Assembly: GCA_021811005.1 (NCBI GenBank)
Contig: JAJZPY010000010.1
Location: 1 to 26,992, forward strand
Length of the DNA stretch: 26,992 nt
Reading direction: 5' to 3'
From: Pseudomonadota bacterium
Lineage (GTDB): Bacteria > Pseudomonadota > Gammaproteobacteria > Burkholderiales > Ferrovaceae
Shown here: positions 15,372 through 23,010 of the stretch, piece after piece
Numbering within the stretch: the stretch's first letter is position 1
How the letters are laid out: every line of letters starts with the position of its first letter
Notes under the pieces: generated by a model
Seen by the model: only the letters and a program-made list of their open reading frames with translations
What the model was told of the DNA's origin: nothing
The model's database searches: none
Translations under genes and position numbers: made by a program

Positions 15372-17342
15372 CTATCCCTGCAGCAGGCGGGTCTCTGCCT
15401 GAGCCAGGGACTCGGGTACGCCCAGCAGCACCACCACATCCATGGGAATCAGGCGCGTTTCCGCGCTGGGCTTGAGCCCCCGGATGCCGTGCCTGCGGAT
15501 GGCGGTCACTTCCACGCCCAGGCCTTCCAGCATCAACTCCTGGAGCATGCGGCCATTGGCATAAGCGCCCTCGTTGATCACCACTGAATGCATCCGGGGC
15601 TGTGACTGCTCGGCGCTTTCGGAAGTTTCGTCCGTGATCCCCCGAAAAAAGCCGCGCATCAGGTGATAGCGCTCCGAGCGCACCTGGCGGATGCGCTTGA
15701 GCACCCGCGCCAGCGGGACGCCCAGCTCCAGCATGGCATGGGAAGCCAGCATGAGGGACCCTTCCAGAATTTCAGGAACCACTTCCGCCGCCCCGGCGTC
15801 TTTCAGCCGGTCCAGGTCGGCATCGTCGAACGTGCGCACGATCACCGGCAGGCCAGGCTCCAGCTCGCGCACATGGCTGATGATGGCCAGCGAGACGGCC
15901 GTGTCGGCAAACGTCACCACCACCGCTGCCGCCCGGTGCAGACCCGCCGCGACCAGCACCTCGCGCCGTCCGGCATCCCCGAAGACCACCGACTCGCCGG
16001 CGACTGCCGCGGCACGCACGCGCTGCGGATCCATGTCGAGCGCAATCACCGTCAGTCCTTCCTGTTCCAGGAAACGCGCCAGGTTCTGTCCGCTGCGGCC
16101 ATAACCGCAAACGATCACGTGCCTCTCGGCGCCATAGCTGCGTGCCGACAATTCGTGCAGGGCGAGGGAACGCAAGGTCCATTCGCTTTCGCAGCAATAG
16201 AGGACAATGCGGTCGCTCATCATGATGATGAGCGGCGACAGCAGCATGGACACCAGCATGGCCGCCAGCACCACCTGCAACACCGCTTCCGGAAGCAGGT
16301 GGACGCCTTCGGCCTGGGCCAGCAGCACAAACCCGAATTCCCCTGCCGGCGCCACTGCCAGTGCCGTGCGCAGCGCCACGGAATCGATGTCGCCGAAGGC
16401 ACGGCCCAGGCCGTACACAATGGCCAGCTTGAGCAGCAGCAAACCCACCAGCACGGCCAGAACCCAGGGGAACTGCGAAACCACCACCGAAAAATCAAGC
16501 AGGGTTCCGATGGATATGAAAAACAGCCCCAAAAGCACATCCCGGAACGGCTTGATGTAATCCTCCACCTGGTAGCGATAATCGGTCTCGGAAATCAGCA
16601 CGCCGGAAACGAAAGCCCCCAGTGCCAGCGAAAGCCCGGCACGATGGGTCAGCCAGGCCAGGGCGAGCGTGGCCAGGAATACGTTCAGGACGAACACTTC
16701 GGAGGACTTCTGGCGCGCCACCCAATTGAACCAGCGGCTCATGAAACGCTTTCCGAACCCCAGCAGCAGGGCCAGAACCAGCACTGCCTTGAGGGCGGCA
16801 AATCCCAGGGCATGGACCAGCCCCGCTTCGTGCTGGGCCAGTTCGGGAATCAGGATCAGGAGCGGAACCACCGCCAGGTCCTGGAACAGCATCACACCCA
16901 TGATCCGCTGGCCGTGCGAGGATTTCAGCTCAAGGCGCTCCGACAGCAGGCGCGAGACGATCGCCGTGGAAGACAGGGACAGGGCTCCGGCCAAAGCCGT
17001 GCTGCCCTGCCAGTCCACCCCGGCCGCATAGGCCAGCGCAAAACCCGCCAGCAGGGTGACTACCATCTGGGCCCCGCCGAGGCCGAATACCGTGCGACGC
17101 ATGGCCATCAGCTGGCCCAGGCTGAATTCCAGGCCCACGGTGAACATCAGGAAGACTATGCCGAACTCCGCCAGGCCGCGCGTGCCATCGTCCGGTGGAA
17201 TGAATCCGGTGGCGTGGGGACCGATCAGGATGCCGGCCAGCAGGTATCCCAGCATGGCCGGCAAACGCAGCCGCCGGAACAGCGACACCGTCAGCGTGGC
17301 CGACAATAACAAAACCAGGACGAGTTCAAGCGTATCGTTCAT
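15372..17342 (-). CDS. CPA2-family cation:proton antiporter with RCK domain (KefB/KefC-like)
   Basis: Inner-membrane monovalent cation:proton antiporter of the CPA2 family, related to KefB, KefC and YbaL; these move potassium or sodium against protons. The product is 656 residues. The first 380 or so are hydrophobic with about twelve segments, starting LELVLVLLLSATLTVSLFRRL and including GYLLAGILIGPHATGF and LSSTAIVSRLL. A nucleotide-binding RCK/TrkA-N domain follows (about 405-520, with HVIVCGYGRSGQNLARFL and IALDMDPQRV), then a TrkA-C domain (about 570-655). No KefF or KefG partner is nearby, so glutathione gating cannot be assumed. I chose the ATG at 17342, preceded by GAGGGG; an upstream ATG at 17384 lies inside kdsD. 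Confidence 0.93.
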   Translation of the reverse strand: MNDTLELVLVLLLSATLTVSLFRRLRLPAMLGYLLAGILIGPHATGFIPPDDGTRGLAEFGIVFLMFTVGLEFSLGQLMAMRRTVFGLGGAQMVVTLLAGFALAYAAGVDWQGSTALAGALSLSSTAIVSRLLSERLELKSSHGQRIMGVMLFQDLAVVPLLILIPELAQHEAGLVHALGFAALKAVLVLALLLGFGKRFMSRWFNWVARQKSSEVFVLNVFLATLALAWLTHRAGLSLALGAFVSGVLISETDYRYQVEDYIKPFRDVLLGLFFISIGTLLDFSVVVSQFPWVLAVLVGLLLLKLAIVYGLGRAFGDIDSVALRTALAVAPAGEFGFVLLAQAEGVHLLPEAVLQVVLAAMLVSMLLSPLIIMMSDRIVLYCCESEWTLRSLALHELSARSYGAERHVIVCGYGRSGQNLARFLEQEGLTVIALDMDPQRVRAAAVAGESVVFGDAGRREVLVAAGLHRAAAVVVTFADTAVSLAIISHVRELEPGLPVIVRTFDDADLDRLKDAGAAEVVPEILEGSLMLASHAMLELGVPLARVLKRIRQVRSERYHLMRGFFRGITDETSESAEQSQPRMHSVVINEGAYANGRMLQELMLEGLGVEVTAIRRHGIRGLKPSAETRLIPMDVVVLLGVPESLAQAETRLLQG

Positions 17343-17351
17343 CCCCTCAAG

Positions 17352-17357
17352 TATAAT
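17352..17357 (+). promoter_or_regulatory. -10 element of the kdsD-lpt promoter
   Basis: A perfect TATAAT lies in the 23-base gap between the divergent antiporter and kdsD starts. No good -35 hexamer is seen at 15-19 bases spacing. A start of transcription about seven bases downstream would fall one or two bases before the first ATG of kdsD. On the other strand, TATACT (17355-17350) overlaps it and could serve the antiporter gene. Confidence 0.5.
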
Positions 17358-17365
17358 TCCTTGCC

Positions 17366-18367
17366 ATGATTTCCGAGACGCCACCCCATCCCATGAATGA
17401 CGCGACCCTTCTTGACTTGGCCCGAAACGTTCTTTCCATAGAATCCGAAGCCATCGACCAGCTGTCCCTTCGCCTGGACGGGTCGTTTGTGGCCGCCCAT
17501 CACCTCATGCGCGCCTGCCAGGGCCGGATCGTGGTCAGCGGCATCGGCAAATCCGGCCATGTGGGCAACAAGATCGCCTCCACCCTGGCCAGCACGGGCA
17601 CGCCCGCCTTCTTCATGCACCCGGCTGAAGCCAGCCATGGGGACCTGGGCATGATTGCGGCCGAGGACCTGCTGCTTGCCCTGTCCAATTCGGGAGAAAG
17701 CGAAGAACTGCTGATCATCGTGCCGTTGCTCAAGCGGCGGGGAACCCGGATCGTCGCCATCACCGGCAATCCGCAGTCGCGCCTGGCGCGCCTGGCGGAC
17801 GTGCACCTGGACGCCTCGGTGCCGCGCGAAGCCTGCCCCCTCAACCTGGCACCCACGGCCAGCACCACGGCGGTCCTGGCGCTGGGAGATGCACTGGCCG
17901 TCACCCTGCTCGAAGCCAAAGGCTTCTCCGCAGCGGATTTCGCCCGCACCCACCCCGGGGGCTCGCTGGGCAAACGCCTGCTGCTCACAGTCCAGGACAT
18001 CATGCATCAGGACCCCCGAGTGCCGCAGGTCGGCACCGACGCCACGGTAGCCCAGGCGCTGGCGGAAATGTCCGACAAGGCGCTCGGCATGACCGCCGTC
18101 GTGGATGCCCGGGGCAGGCTTCTGGGTATTTTCACGGATGGCGACCTGCGTCGCGCCCTGGAAAAGGGGCAGACCGCCATCCACGACATCAAGGTGCGCG
18201 ACCTCATGACCGCCAATCCGGTGGTCACCCGGGCCGATGCACTGGCCGCCGAAGCGGCAGCCACCATGCAGGAACGCAAGATTTTCGGCCTGTTCGTCGT
18301 GGATTCCGATGGCCAGCTGGTGGGGGCTTTCAACATGCACGACCTGCTGCGCGCCGGCATCGTCTGA
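17366..18367 (+). CDS. kdsD: D-arabinose 5-phosphate isomerase (KdsD/KpsF family)
   Basis: KdsD converts ribulose 5-phosphate to arabinose 5-phosphate, the first step towards Kdo for lipopolysaccharide. The 333-residue product has a SIS domain (about 42-175) with GIGKSGHVGNKIASTLASTG, HPAEASHGDLGM and the catalytic-region SNSGESEE, followed by two CBS domains (about 210-265 and 275-333) ending MHDLLRAGIV. It is the usual length. The start is uncertain: ATG at 17366 would be nearly leaderless given the TATAAT just upstream, while ATG at 17393 (MNDATLLDLARNV) would have a leader of about 28 bases; neither has a clear ribosome binding site. It opens the kdsD-kdsC-lptCAB-rpoN run. Confidence 0.96.
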   Translation: MISETPPHPMNDATLLDLARNVLSIESEAIDQLSLRLDGSFVAAHHLMRACQGRIVVSGIGKSGHVGNKIASTLASTGTPAFFMHPAEASHGDLGMIAAEDLLLALSNSGESEELLIIVPLLKRRGTRIVAITGNPQSRLARLADVHLDASVPREACPLNLAPTASTTAVLALGDALAVTLLEAKGFSAADFARTHPGGSLGKRLLLTVQDIMHQDPRVPQVGTDATVAQALAEMSDKALGMTAVVDARGRLLGIFTDGDLRRALEKGQTAIHDIKVRDLMTANPVVTRADALAAEAAATMQERKIFGLFVVDSDGQLVGAFNMHDLLRAGIV

Positions 18368-18369
18368 CC

Positions 18370-18909
18370 ATGGCCCTCCTCCCTCCCGAAGAACTGGTCC
18401 GGCGCGCACAGGGCATCCGCCTTGCCGCTTTCGACGTGGATGGCGTGATGACGAACGGCGCCCTCACGTTCGACAGCGAAGGGCGCGAATGCAAAACCTT
18501 CCATGTGCGCGACGGCCTCGGCCTCAAACTGCTGCAACAGGGAGGCATCACCCTGGCCATCATCACCGGCAGAAATTCCCCCATCGTGGACGCGCGCGCA
18601 CGCGAACTGGGCATACGGCATGTCATCCAGAGCTCCCAGGACAAGCGGGCCGCCTGCCAGTCCCTGCTTGAACAGCTGGGGCTGGACTGGAGCGCGTGCG
18701 CCTACATGGGAGACGACTTGCCCGATCTTCCCGTGCTGCGCCGCTGCGCCCTGGCCATGACCGTGCCCGAAGCGCCAGAGGCGATCCGGGCCCAGGCTCA
18801 CTGGATTGCACCGCTGGGCGGCGGGGAAGGGGCAGTGCGCAGCGCGGCGGAAATGATCCTGGGCGCCCGCGGCCAGTGGCAGGATCTGCTGCAAGCATGG
18901 CAAAGCTGA
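18370..18909 (+). CDS. kdsC: Kdo 8-phosphate phosphatase (KdsC)
   Basis: KdsC removes the phosphate from Kdo 8-phosphate; it belongs to the HAD superfamily without a large cap, acting as a tetramer. The 179-residue product is full length. HAD motif I is FDVDGVMTNG (nucleophile and acid-base Asp), motif II is the ITGRNS segment, the motif III Lys is probably in SSQDKRAA, and motif IV is MGDDLPDLPVL. The start ATG is two bases after the kdsD stop. Its end overlaps lptC by 13 bases. kdsD and kdsC therefore supply two of the Kdo steps side by side; KdsA and KdsB are not in the window. Confidence 0.96.
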   Translation: MALLPPEELVRRAQGIRLAAFDVDGVMTNGALTFDSEGRECKTFHVRDGLGLKLLQQGGITLAIITGRNSPIVDARARELGIRHVIQSSQDKRAACQSLLEQLGLDWSACAYMGDDLPDLPVLRRCALAMTVPEAPEAIRAQAHWIAPLGGGEGAVRSAAEMILGARGQWQDLLQAWQS

Positions 18910-19484
18910 CCCACAACCTCGAAGCATGGACTCCGGTCGTCGTCGTCCTGTTGCTGGCCATGGTCACGGCCTGGCTGTGGCGCGTCGTCGAGAACAACCC
19001 CCTGCCGGAAGGGCGCCGTCCGCGCCACGACCCCGATCTCATCATGGAACGTTTTGCCGCCCGCCAACTGGGCGAACTGGGGCAGGTGCGCTATACGCTC
19101 AATGCACAGAAAATGGTACATTACCCCGATGATGACACGTCGCATTTCGACGACGTGGTGTTTACATCCCTGGAACCCGATGCGCCCCCGGTCACCGTGC
19201 GTTCGGAGCACGCCGTCCGTTCGGCAAAGCAGGACGAGGTGGTTTTCACGGGCAATGTGGTCGTCACGCGGGATGCCACGCGCGACCAGCCACAGACCGT
19301 GATCAGAACTTCCGTTCTCAAGGTGTATCCCCAGAAAGGCATCGGCATCTCGGACCAGCCTGTCGTCATTCATTACGGGAAAAACACCCTGACCGCACTG
19401 AGCATGATCGTCAACAACAAAACCAGGATAGCCGAATTTACCCGTGCCAAAGTCACCTACCTGCCGCCGCCGCGCCGCCCTTAA
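18897..19484 (+). CDS. lptC: Lipopolysaccharide export protein LptC
   Basis: LptC is the bitopic inner-membrane protein that takes lipopolysaccharide from LptBFG and passes it to LptA. The 195-residue product has a single N-terminal membrane helix (TPVVVVLLLAMVTAWLW, about residues 11-27) and then a periplasmic beta-jellyroll with SHFDDVVFTS and VVFTGNVVVTRDA. The ATG at 18897 lies inside the kdsC end, and its helix is placed as expected; a longer in-frame reading upstream only shadows kdsC. The order kdsC-lptC-lptA-lptB matches the conserved proteobacterial cluster, which supports the call for this poorly conserved family. Confidence 0.94.
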   Translation: MAKLTHNLEAWTPVVVVLLLAMVTAWLWRVVENNPLPEGRRPRHDPDLIMERFAARQLGELGQVRYTLNAQKMVHYPDDDTSHFDDVVFTSLEPDAPPVTVRSEHAVRSAKQDEVVFTGNVVVTRDATRDQPQTVIRTSVLKVYPQKGIGISDQPVVIHYGKNTLTALSMIVNNKTRIAEFTRAKVTYLPPPRRP

Positions 19485-20040
19485 TGCCGCCCTGCTGTTC
19501 GCCGCCTGCTGCCTGCCGGCCCATGCCGACCGCGCGGACCGCGACAAGCCCGTCAACATCGATGCCGACAAGATGACGGCCGACGACAACAAGAAAATCA
19601 CCTACTTCGAAGGGAAGGTCATCCTGACCCAAGGCACGATCCGGCTCACCGCAGACCACATGACCGTGCACGAAGACCCGGACGGCTTCAAATACGCTTC
19701 CGCCTACGGCAATCCCGTCACCTTCCGGCAAAAGCGCGAAGGGGTCAACGAATGGGTCGACGGCGTGGCCCAGCACATGGAATACAACGGCAAGATCGAC
19801 CGCGTGGAACTGTTCGACAAAGCCCTGGTGCATCGCGACAAGGACGAAATCCGGGGGGACTACCTGTCCTACGACACGAAAACCGAATTCCTGCAGGCAC
19901 GCGGCACCGGCGCTGCCGGTGCCGCACCCGCGACAGCGGGAGGACGCGTGCACGTAACGCTGCAGCCCAAGGGGGACAACAAGCCCCAAGGGAACGCGCC
20001 CCAGCAGCGAGCCAAACAGAGCCCGGGGGGCACGCCATGA
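19444..20040 (+). CDS. lptA: Lipopolysaccharide transport periplasmic protein LptA
   Basis: LptA forms the periplasmic bridge that carries lipopolysaccharide from LptC to LptD. The 198-residue product has a signal peptide (PKSPTCRRRAALNAALLFAA, likely cleavage after PAHA near residue 28) and an OstA-like jellyroll with VNIDADKMTADD, YFEGKVILTQGTIRLTADH and EIRGDYLSYDTKTEF. A tail of about 45 residues rich in Ala, Gly, Pro and Gln follows and looks disordered. The only suitable start is GTG at 19444, giving a 41-base overlap with lptC and no clear ribosome binding site, so coupling to lptC is likely. It shares ATGA with lptB. Confidence 0.94.
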   Translation: MPKSPTCRRRAALNAALLFAACCLPAHADRADRDKPVNIDADKMTADDNKKITYFEGKVILTQGTIRLTADHMTVHEDPDGFKYASAYGNPVTFRQKREGVNEWVDGVAQHMEYNGKIDRVELFDKALVHRDKDEIRGDYLSYDTKTEFLQARGTGAAGAAPATAGGRVHVTLQPKGDNKPQGNAPQQRAKQSPGGTP

Positions 20041-20759
20041 GCCAGCTGCGTGCCGAACACCTGGTCAAGCGCTACCGCTCCCGGGTGGTGGTCAAGGACG
20101 TGTCGATTTCCGTGGAAAATGGCGAAGTGGTGGGGCTGCTGGGTCCCAACGGGGCCGGGAAAACCACCTGTTTCTACATGATCGTGGGCCTGATACCGCT
20201 GGACGGCGGAGACATCTTTCTGGACTCCACCCGCCTGAGCCTGCTCCCGATTCATCGCCGTTCCCAGCTCGGACTCTCCTACCTGCCGCAGGAAGCTTCC
20301 ATTTTCCGGCGCATGACCGTGGCCGAAAACATCCGGTCCGTGCTGGAATTGCGCGGACTGCCGGCCCAGGACTGCGATGCGGAGCTGAGCCAGTTGCTCG
20401 ACGAACTGCACATCGCCCACCTGCGCAACAACCCGGCCATCAGCCTTTCCGGCGGCGAGCGGCGACGCGTGGAAATTGCGCGGGCACTGGCCACCAAGCC
20501 GCGCTTCATCCTGCTGGACGAGCCTTTTGCCGGCGTGGACCCCATTGCCGTGATGGACATCCAGCAGATCATCCGTTTTCTCAAGCAGCGAGGCATCGGG
20601 GTGCTCATCACCGACCACAATGTGCGGGAAACGCTCGGCATTTGCGACCGTGCCTACATCATCAACCAGGGCTCCGTCCTGGCCGATGGCCATCCCGATG
20701 AAATCATCTATAATGAAAGCGTTCGGAAAGTGTATCTCGGCGAACATTTCAAGCTGTAA
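20037..20759 (+). CDS. lptB: Lipopolysaccharide export ATPase LptB
   Basis: LptB drives extraction of lipopolysaccharide from the inner membrane by LptFG. The 240-residue product has Walker A GPNGAGKTTCF, the LptB-type Q-loop region LSYLPQEASIFRRMTV, the signature LSGGERRRVEIARAL, Walker B FILLDEPFAGVDP and the switch His in LITDHNVRETL. The C-terminus VRKVYLGEHFKL matches the conserved LptB tail. The ATG at 20037 shares ATGA with the lptA stop. A perfect TATAAT sits near its 3' end and may serve rpoN. LptF, LptG, LptD and LptE are not in this window. Confidence 0.97.
   Translation: MSQLRAEHLVKRYRSRVVVKDVSISVENGEVVGLLGPNGAGKTTCFYMIVGLIPLDGGDIFLDSTRLSLLPIHRRSQLGLSYLPQEASIFRRMTVAENIRSVLELRGLPAQDCDAELSQLLDELHIAHLRNNPAISLSGGERRRVEIARALATKPRFILLDEPFAGVDPIAVMDIQQIIRFLKQRGIGVLITDHNVRETLGICDRAYIINQGSVLADGHPDEIIYNESVRKVYLGEHFKL
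20709..20714 (+). promoter_or_regulatory. Possible -10 element for rpoN inside lptB
   Basis: A perfect TATAAT lies within the lptB codons for IIYNE, 49 bases before the rpoN ATG. No convincing -35 hexamer lies at the right distance, and the bases before it are not an extended -10. It may be chance, because the codons for Ile-Tyr-Asn can produce this string. Confidence 0.25.
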
Positions 20760-20762
20760 GCC

Positions 20763-22169
20763 ATGAAGGTCAACCTGCAGCTCAAACATGCCCAGCACCT
20801 GGCGCTGACACCGCAACTTCAGCAATCCATCCGTCTGCTGCAGCTTTCCACCCTGGATCTGGACCAGGAGCTGGAAAAAATCCTGATGCAGAACCCCATG
20901 CTGGAGCGGGAGGAAGCGGGTGCGGAAACAGCGCCCTCTGCGCCGGCACGCGCACCGGAGGAGACAGCCCCCCCATCGGCAGAGGCCGGCGCGGAATGGA
21001 ATGCCACGGAGACCTGGGCGCCCGAGGAACAGTCGGCCGCCTGGCGGGAGGATGACGATGAGTCCGATACGTTCCAGCAGCCCAGCACGCCCATCACCCT
21101 GGTGGACCACCTTTCTGCGCAGCTGCGGCTCATGCCGCTCAACGAACGTGACCACCAGCTCATGTCGCTGCTGATCGCCCACCTCGATGAATCGGGCTAC
21201 CTGCAGGCATCGCTGGAAGAAATCCAGTCCGTAGCCCCGGAGTCCCTGGCCGCGGAAACCGACGAACTTCACGTGGCGCTGCGCCTGCTGCAATCGCTTG
21301 ACCCCGCAGGCGTCGGCGCGCGAGACCTGTCCGAATGCCTGTCGCTGCAGCTTGCCGTGCTGCCGGAATCCACCCCCGGCCGTGCCGTCGCCCTGGCCCT
21401 CGTCAAGGAGCATCTGCCCTTGCTGGCTGCCCACGATTTTTCACGCCTGAAAAGGCTGCTCGGAACGGACGACGCCACCCTGCGCCAGGCCCAGAAACTC
21501 ATCACGGGCCTCGACCCCAAGCCTGGCGCCGCTTTTGTGCAGTCGGAAACCCGCTATGTGATGCCGGACGTCATCGCGCGCAAAGTCCGCGGAAAATGGA
21601 CGGCCAGCCTCAACCGGGAAGCCATGCCAAAACTGCGCATCAACGCCCTGTATGCCAACCTCATGAAAGGCGGACGGGATGGCGGCGGCCCCTTGTCCAG
21701 CCAGCTGCAGGAAGCGCGCTGGCTCATCAAGAACATCCAGCAGCGGTTCGACACCATCCTGCGTGTTTCCAAGGCCATCATCGAACGGCAGCAAAACTTT
21801 CTCGAACACGGCGAAGTGGCCATGCGTCCGCTTGTCCTGCGGGAAATCGCGGACGAACTGGGACTGCATGAATCCACCATTTCCCGCGTGACCTCGCAAA
21901 AATACATGCTGACGCCCCGCGGACTTTTCGAACTGAAATACTTTTTCAGCAGCCACGTGGGAACGGAAGCCGGCGGAGCCGCTTCTTCCACGGCCATCCG
22001 TGCCCTGATCCGGCAGCTGATCGGCGCGGAAGACCGCAAAAACCCGCTGTCCGACAGCCGGATTTCGGATATTCTGGCCGAACAAGGCATCACGGTTGCA
22101 CGGCGCACCGTGGCCAAATACCGCGAAGCCTTGCAAATCCACCCGGCCAGCCAGCGCAAGGTTCTTTAA
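20763..22169 (+). CDS. rpoN: RNA polymerase sigma-54 factor (RpoN)
   Basis: RpoN directs RNA polymerase to -24/-12 promoters and needs enhancer-binding ATPases. The 468-residue product shows all regions: the Gln- and Leu-rich activator-interacting region (LQLKHAQHLALTPQLQQSIR, about residues 4-50), an acidic and Ala/Pro-rich linker (about 50-110), the core-binding region, a helix-turn-helix (LREIADELGLHESTISRVT, about 360-380) and the RpoN box ARRTVAKYRE (446-455). The start ATG is three bases after the lptB stop. The order lptB-rpoN-hpf-ptsN is conserved in gammaproteobacteria and betaproteobacteria. Which genes here use sigma-54 cannot be told; I saw no clear -24/-12 promoter. Confidence 0.98.
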   Translation: MKVNLQLKHAQHLALTPQLQQSIRLLQLSTLDLDQELEKILMQNPMLEREEAGAETAPSAPARAPEETAPPSAEAGAEWNATETWAPEEQSAAWREDDDESDTFQQPSTPITLVDHLSAQLRLMPLNERDHQLMSLLIAHLDESGYLQASLEEIQSVAPESLAAETDELHVALRLLQSLDPAGVGARDLSECLSLQLAVLPESTPGRAVALALVKEHLPLLAAHDFSRLKRLLGTDDATLRQAQKLITGLDPKPGAAFVQSETRYVMPDVIARKVRGKWTASLNREAMPKLRINALYANLMKGGRDGGGPLSSQLQEARWLIKNIQQRFDTILRVSKAIIERQQNFLEHGEVAMRPLVLREIADELGLHESTISRVTSQKYMLTPRGLFELKYFFSSHVGTEAGGAASSTAIRALIRQLIGAEDRKNPLSDSRISDILAEQGITVARRTVAKYREALQIHPASQRKVL

Positions 22170-22187
22170 TTGATCGAGGAGAGCAAA

Positions 22188-22511
22188 ATGAATGTGACGG
22201 TTACCGGACAACAAGTGGAAATCACGCCGGCCATCCGGAAATATGTCATGGAAAAGATGGCGCGCGTGAAACGGCATTTCGAACCCCTCATCGACATCAA
22301 TGTCGTGGTCAAGGTCGAAAAGCTGGTCCAGCATGTAGAAGCGAACCTCCGCGTCCAGGGGCACGACCTGTTCGCCAAGGCGTCCAATACGGACCTGTAT
22401 GTGGCCATTGACGAACTGGTGCACACGCTCGACCGCCAGATCATCCGGCTCAAGGAAAAGCAGCAGGATCAGCGCAACGGCAACCCCCTCAAGCATCTCC
22501 CAACCGACTGA
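22188..22511 (+). CDS. hpf: Ribosome hibernation promoting factor (short HPF/YhbH type)
   Basis: HPF binds the 30S decoding site and promotes 100S ribosome dimers in stationary phase. The 107-residue product is the short type, without the C-terminal dimerisation domain of long HPF. Family segments are TVTGQQVEITPAIRKYVMEK, KRHFEPLIDINVVV, the basic VEANLRVQGHDLFAKAS and LYVAIDELVHTLDRQI. The ATG at 22188 has an excellent ribosome binding site, GAGGAG (22176-22181), six bases away, the best one in this run; it favours this start over an upstream TTG and predicts strong independent translation. Confidence 0.95.
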   Translation: MNVTVTGQQVEITPAIRKYVMEKMARVKRHFEPLIDINVVVKVEKLVQHVEANLRVQGHDLFAKASNTDLYVAIDELVHTLDRQIIRLKEKQQDQRNGNPLKHLPTD

Positions 22512-22524
22512 TTGCGCCGGCATC

Positions 22525-23010
22525 ATGGTTTCCATCCAACGTCTTCTGAGCCAGGATAACGTGCTGCTGGACCTCGATGTGACCAGCAAAAAGCGCCTGT
22601 TCGAGCAGATCGGCATTCTTTTCGAAAACCACCACCAGGTTTCCCGAAGCCAGGTGTTCGATGCGCTGTTCAACCGCGAAAAGCTGGGTTCCACCGGACT
22701 CGGTCATGGATTCGCGCTGCCCCACGGGCGCCTGAAAGGCCTGCGCGACACGCTCTGCGCTTTCATCCGGATTTCAGGGGAAATTCCCTTTGACTCTCCT
22801 GATGGTCAGAACGTCAAAATGGCTTTCGCGCTGCTCGTCCCTGAACATGCCAATGAACAGCATCTTCATCTGCTGAGCGAAATCGCGGAAATGTTCAACG
22901 ATTCCGGTCTGCGCCAAGCCTTGCTGGAAGCCACCGACCCGGCAAAGGCCTGGGAAATCCTGAACCAATGGACCCCCAATGCCCGACGTCAGCGTTCAGC
23001 GGCTGTTTAA
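22525..23010 (+). CDS. ptsN: Nitrogen-regulatory PTS protein EIIA-Ntr (PtsN)
   Basis: PtsN is the phosphorylatable EIIA of the nitrogen-related phosphotransferase system, which in relatives regulates potassium transport and other targets without sugar uptake. The 161-residue product has the EIIA fold with the phosphorylated His67 in GLGHGFALPHGRL and the later segments FALLVPEHANEQHLHLLSEIA. The ATG at 22525 follows hpf by 13 bases. The last 32 bases overlap hprK in another frame. It lies on the same side of the genome as a KefB/C-like antiporter, but no direct link is shown here. Confidence 0.95.
   Translation: MVSIQRLLSQDNVLLDLDVTSKKRLFEQIGILFENHHQVSRSQVFDALFNREKLGSTGLGHGFALPHGRLKGLRDTLCAFIRISGEIPFDSPDGQNVKMAFALLVPEHANEQHLHLLSEIAEMFNDSGLRQALLEATDPAKAWEILNQWTPNARRQRSAAV

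Noticed and set aside
15663..17309. A 548-codon plus-strand open frame opposite the antiporter gene
   Set aside because: Very rich in Gln, His and Arg, the typical mirror of Leu/Ala-rich membrane-protein codons; no domain seen.
19869..22694. Two long minus-strand open frames (521 and 417 codons) opposite lptA-lptB-rpoN and rpoN-hpf
   Set aside because: Composition is that of antisense shadows, and the opposite strand carries clear, full-length genes with intact motifs.
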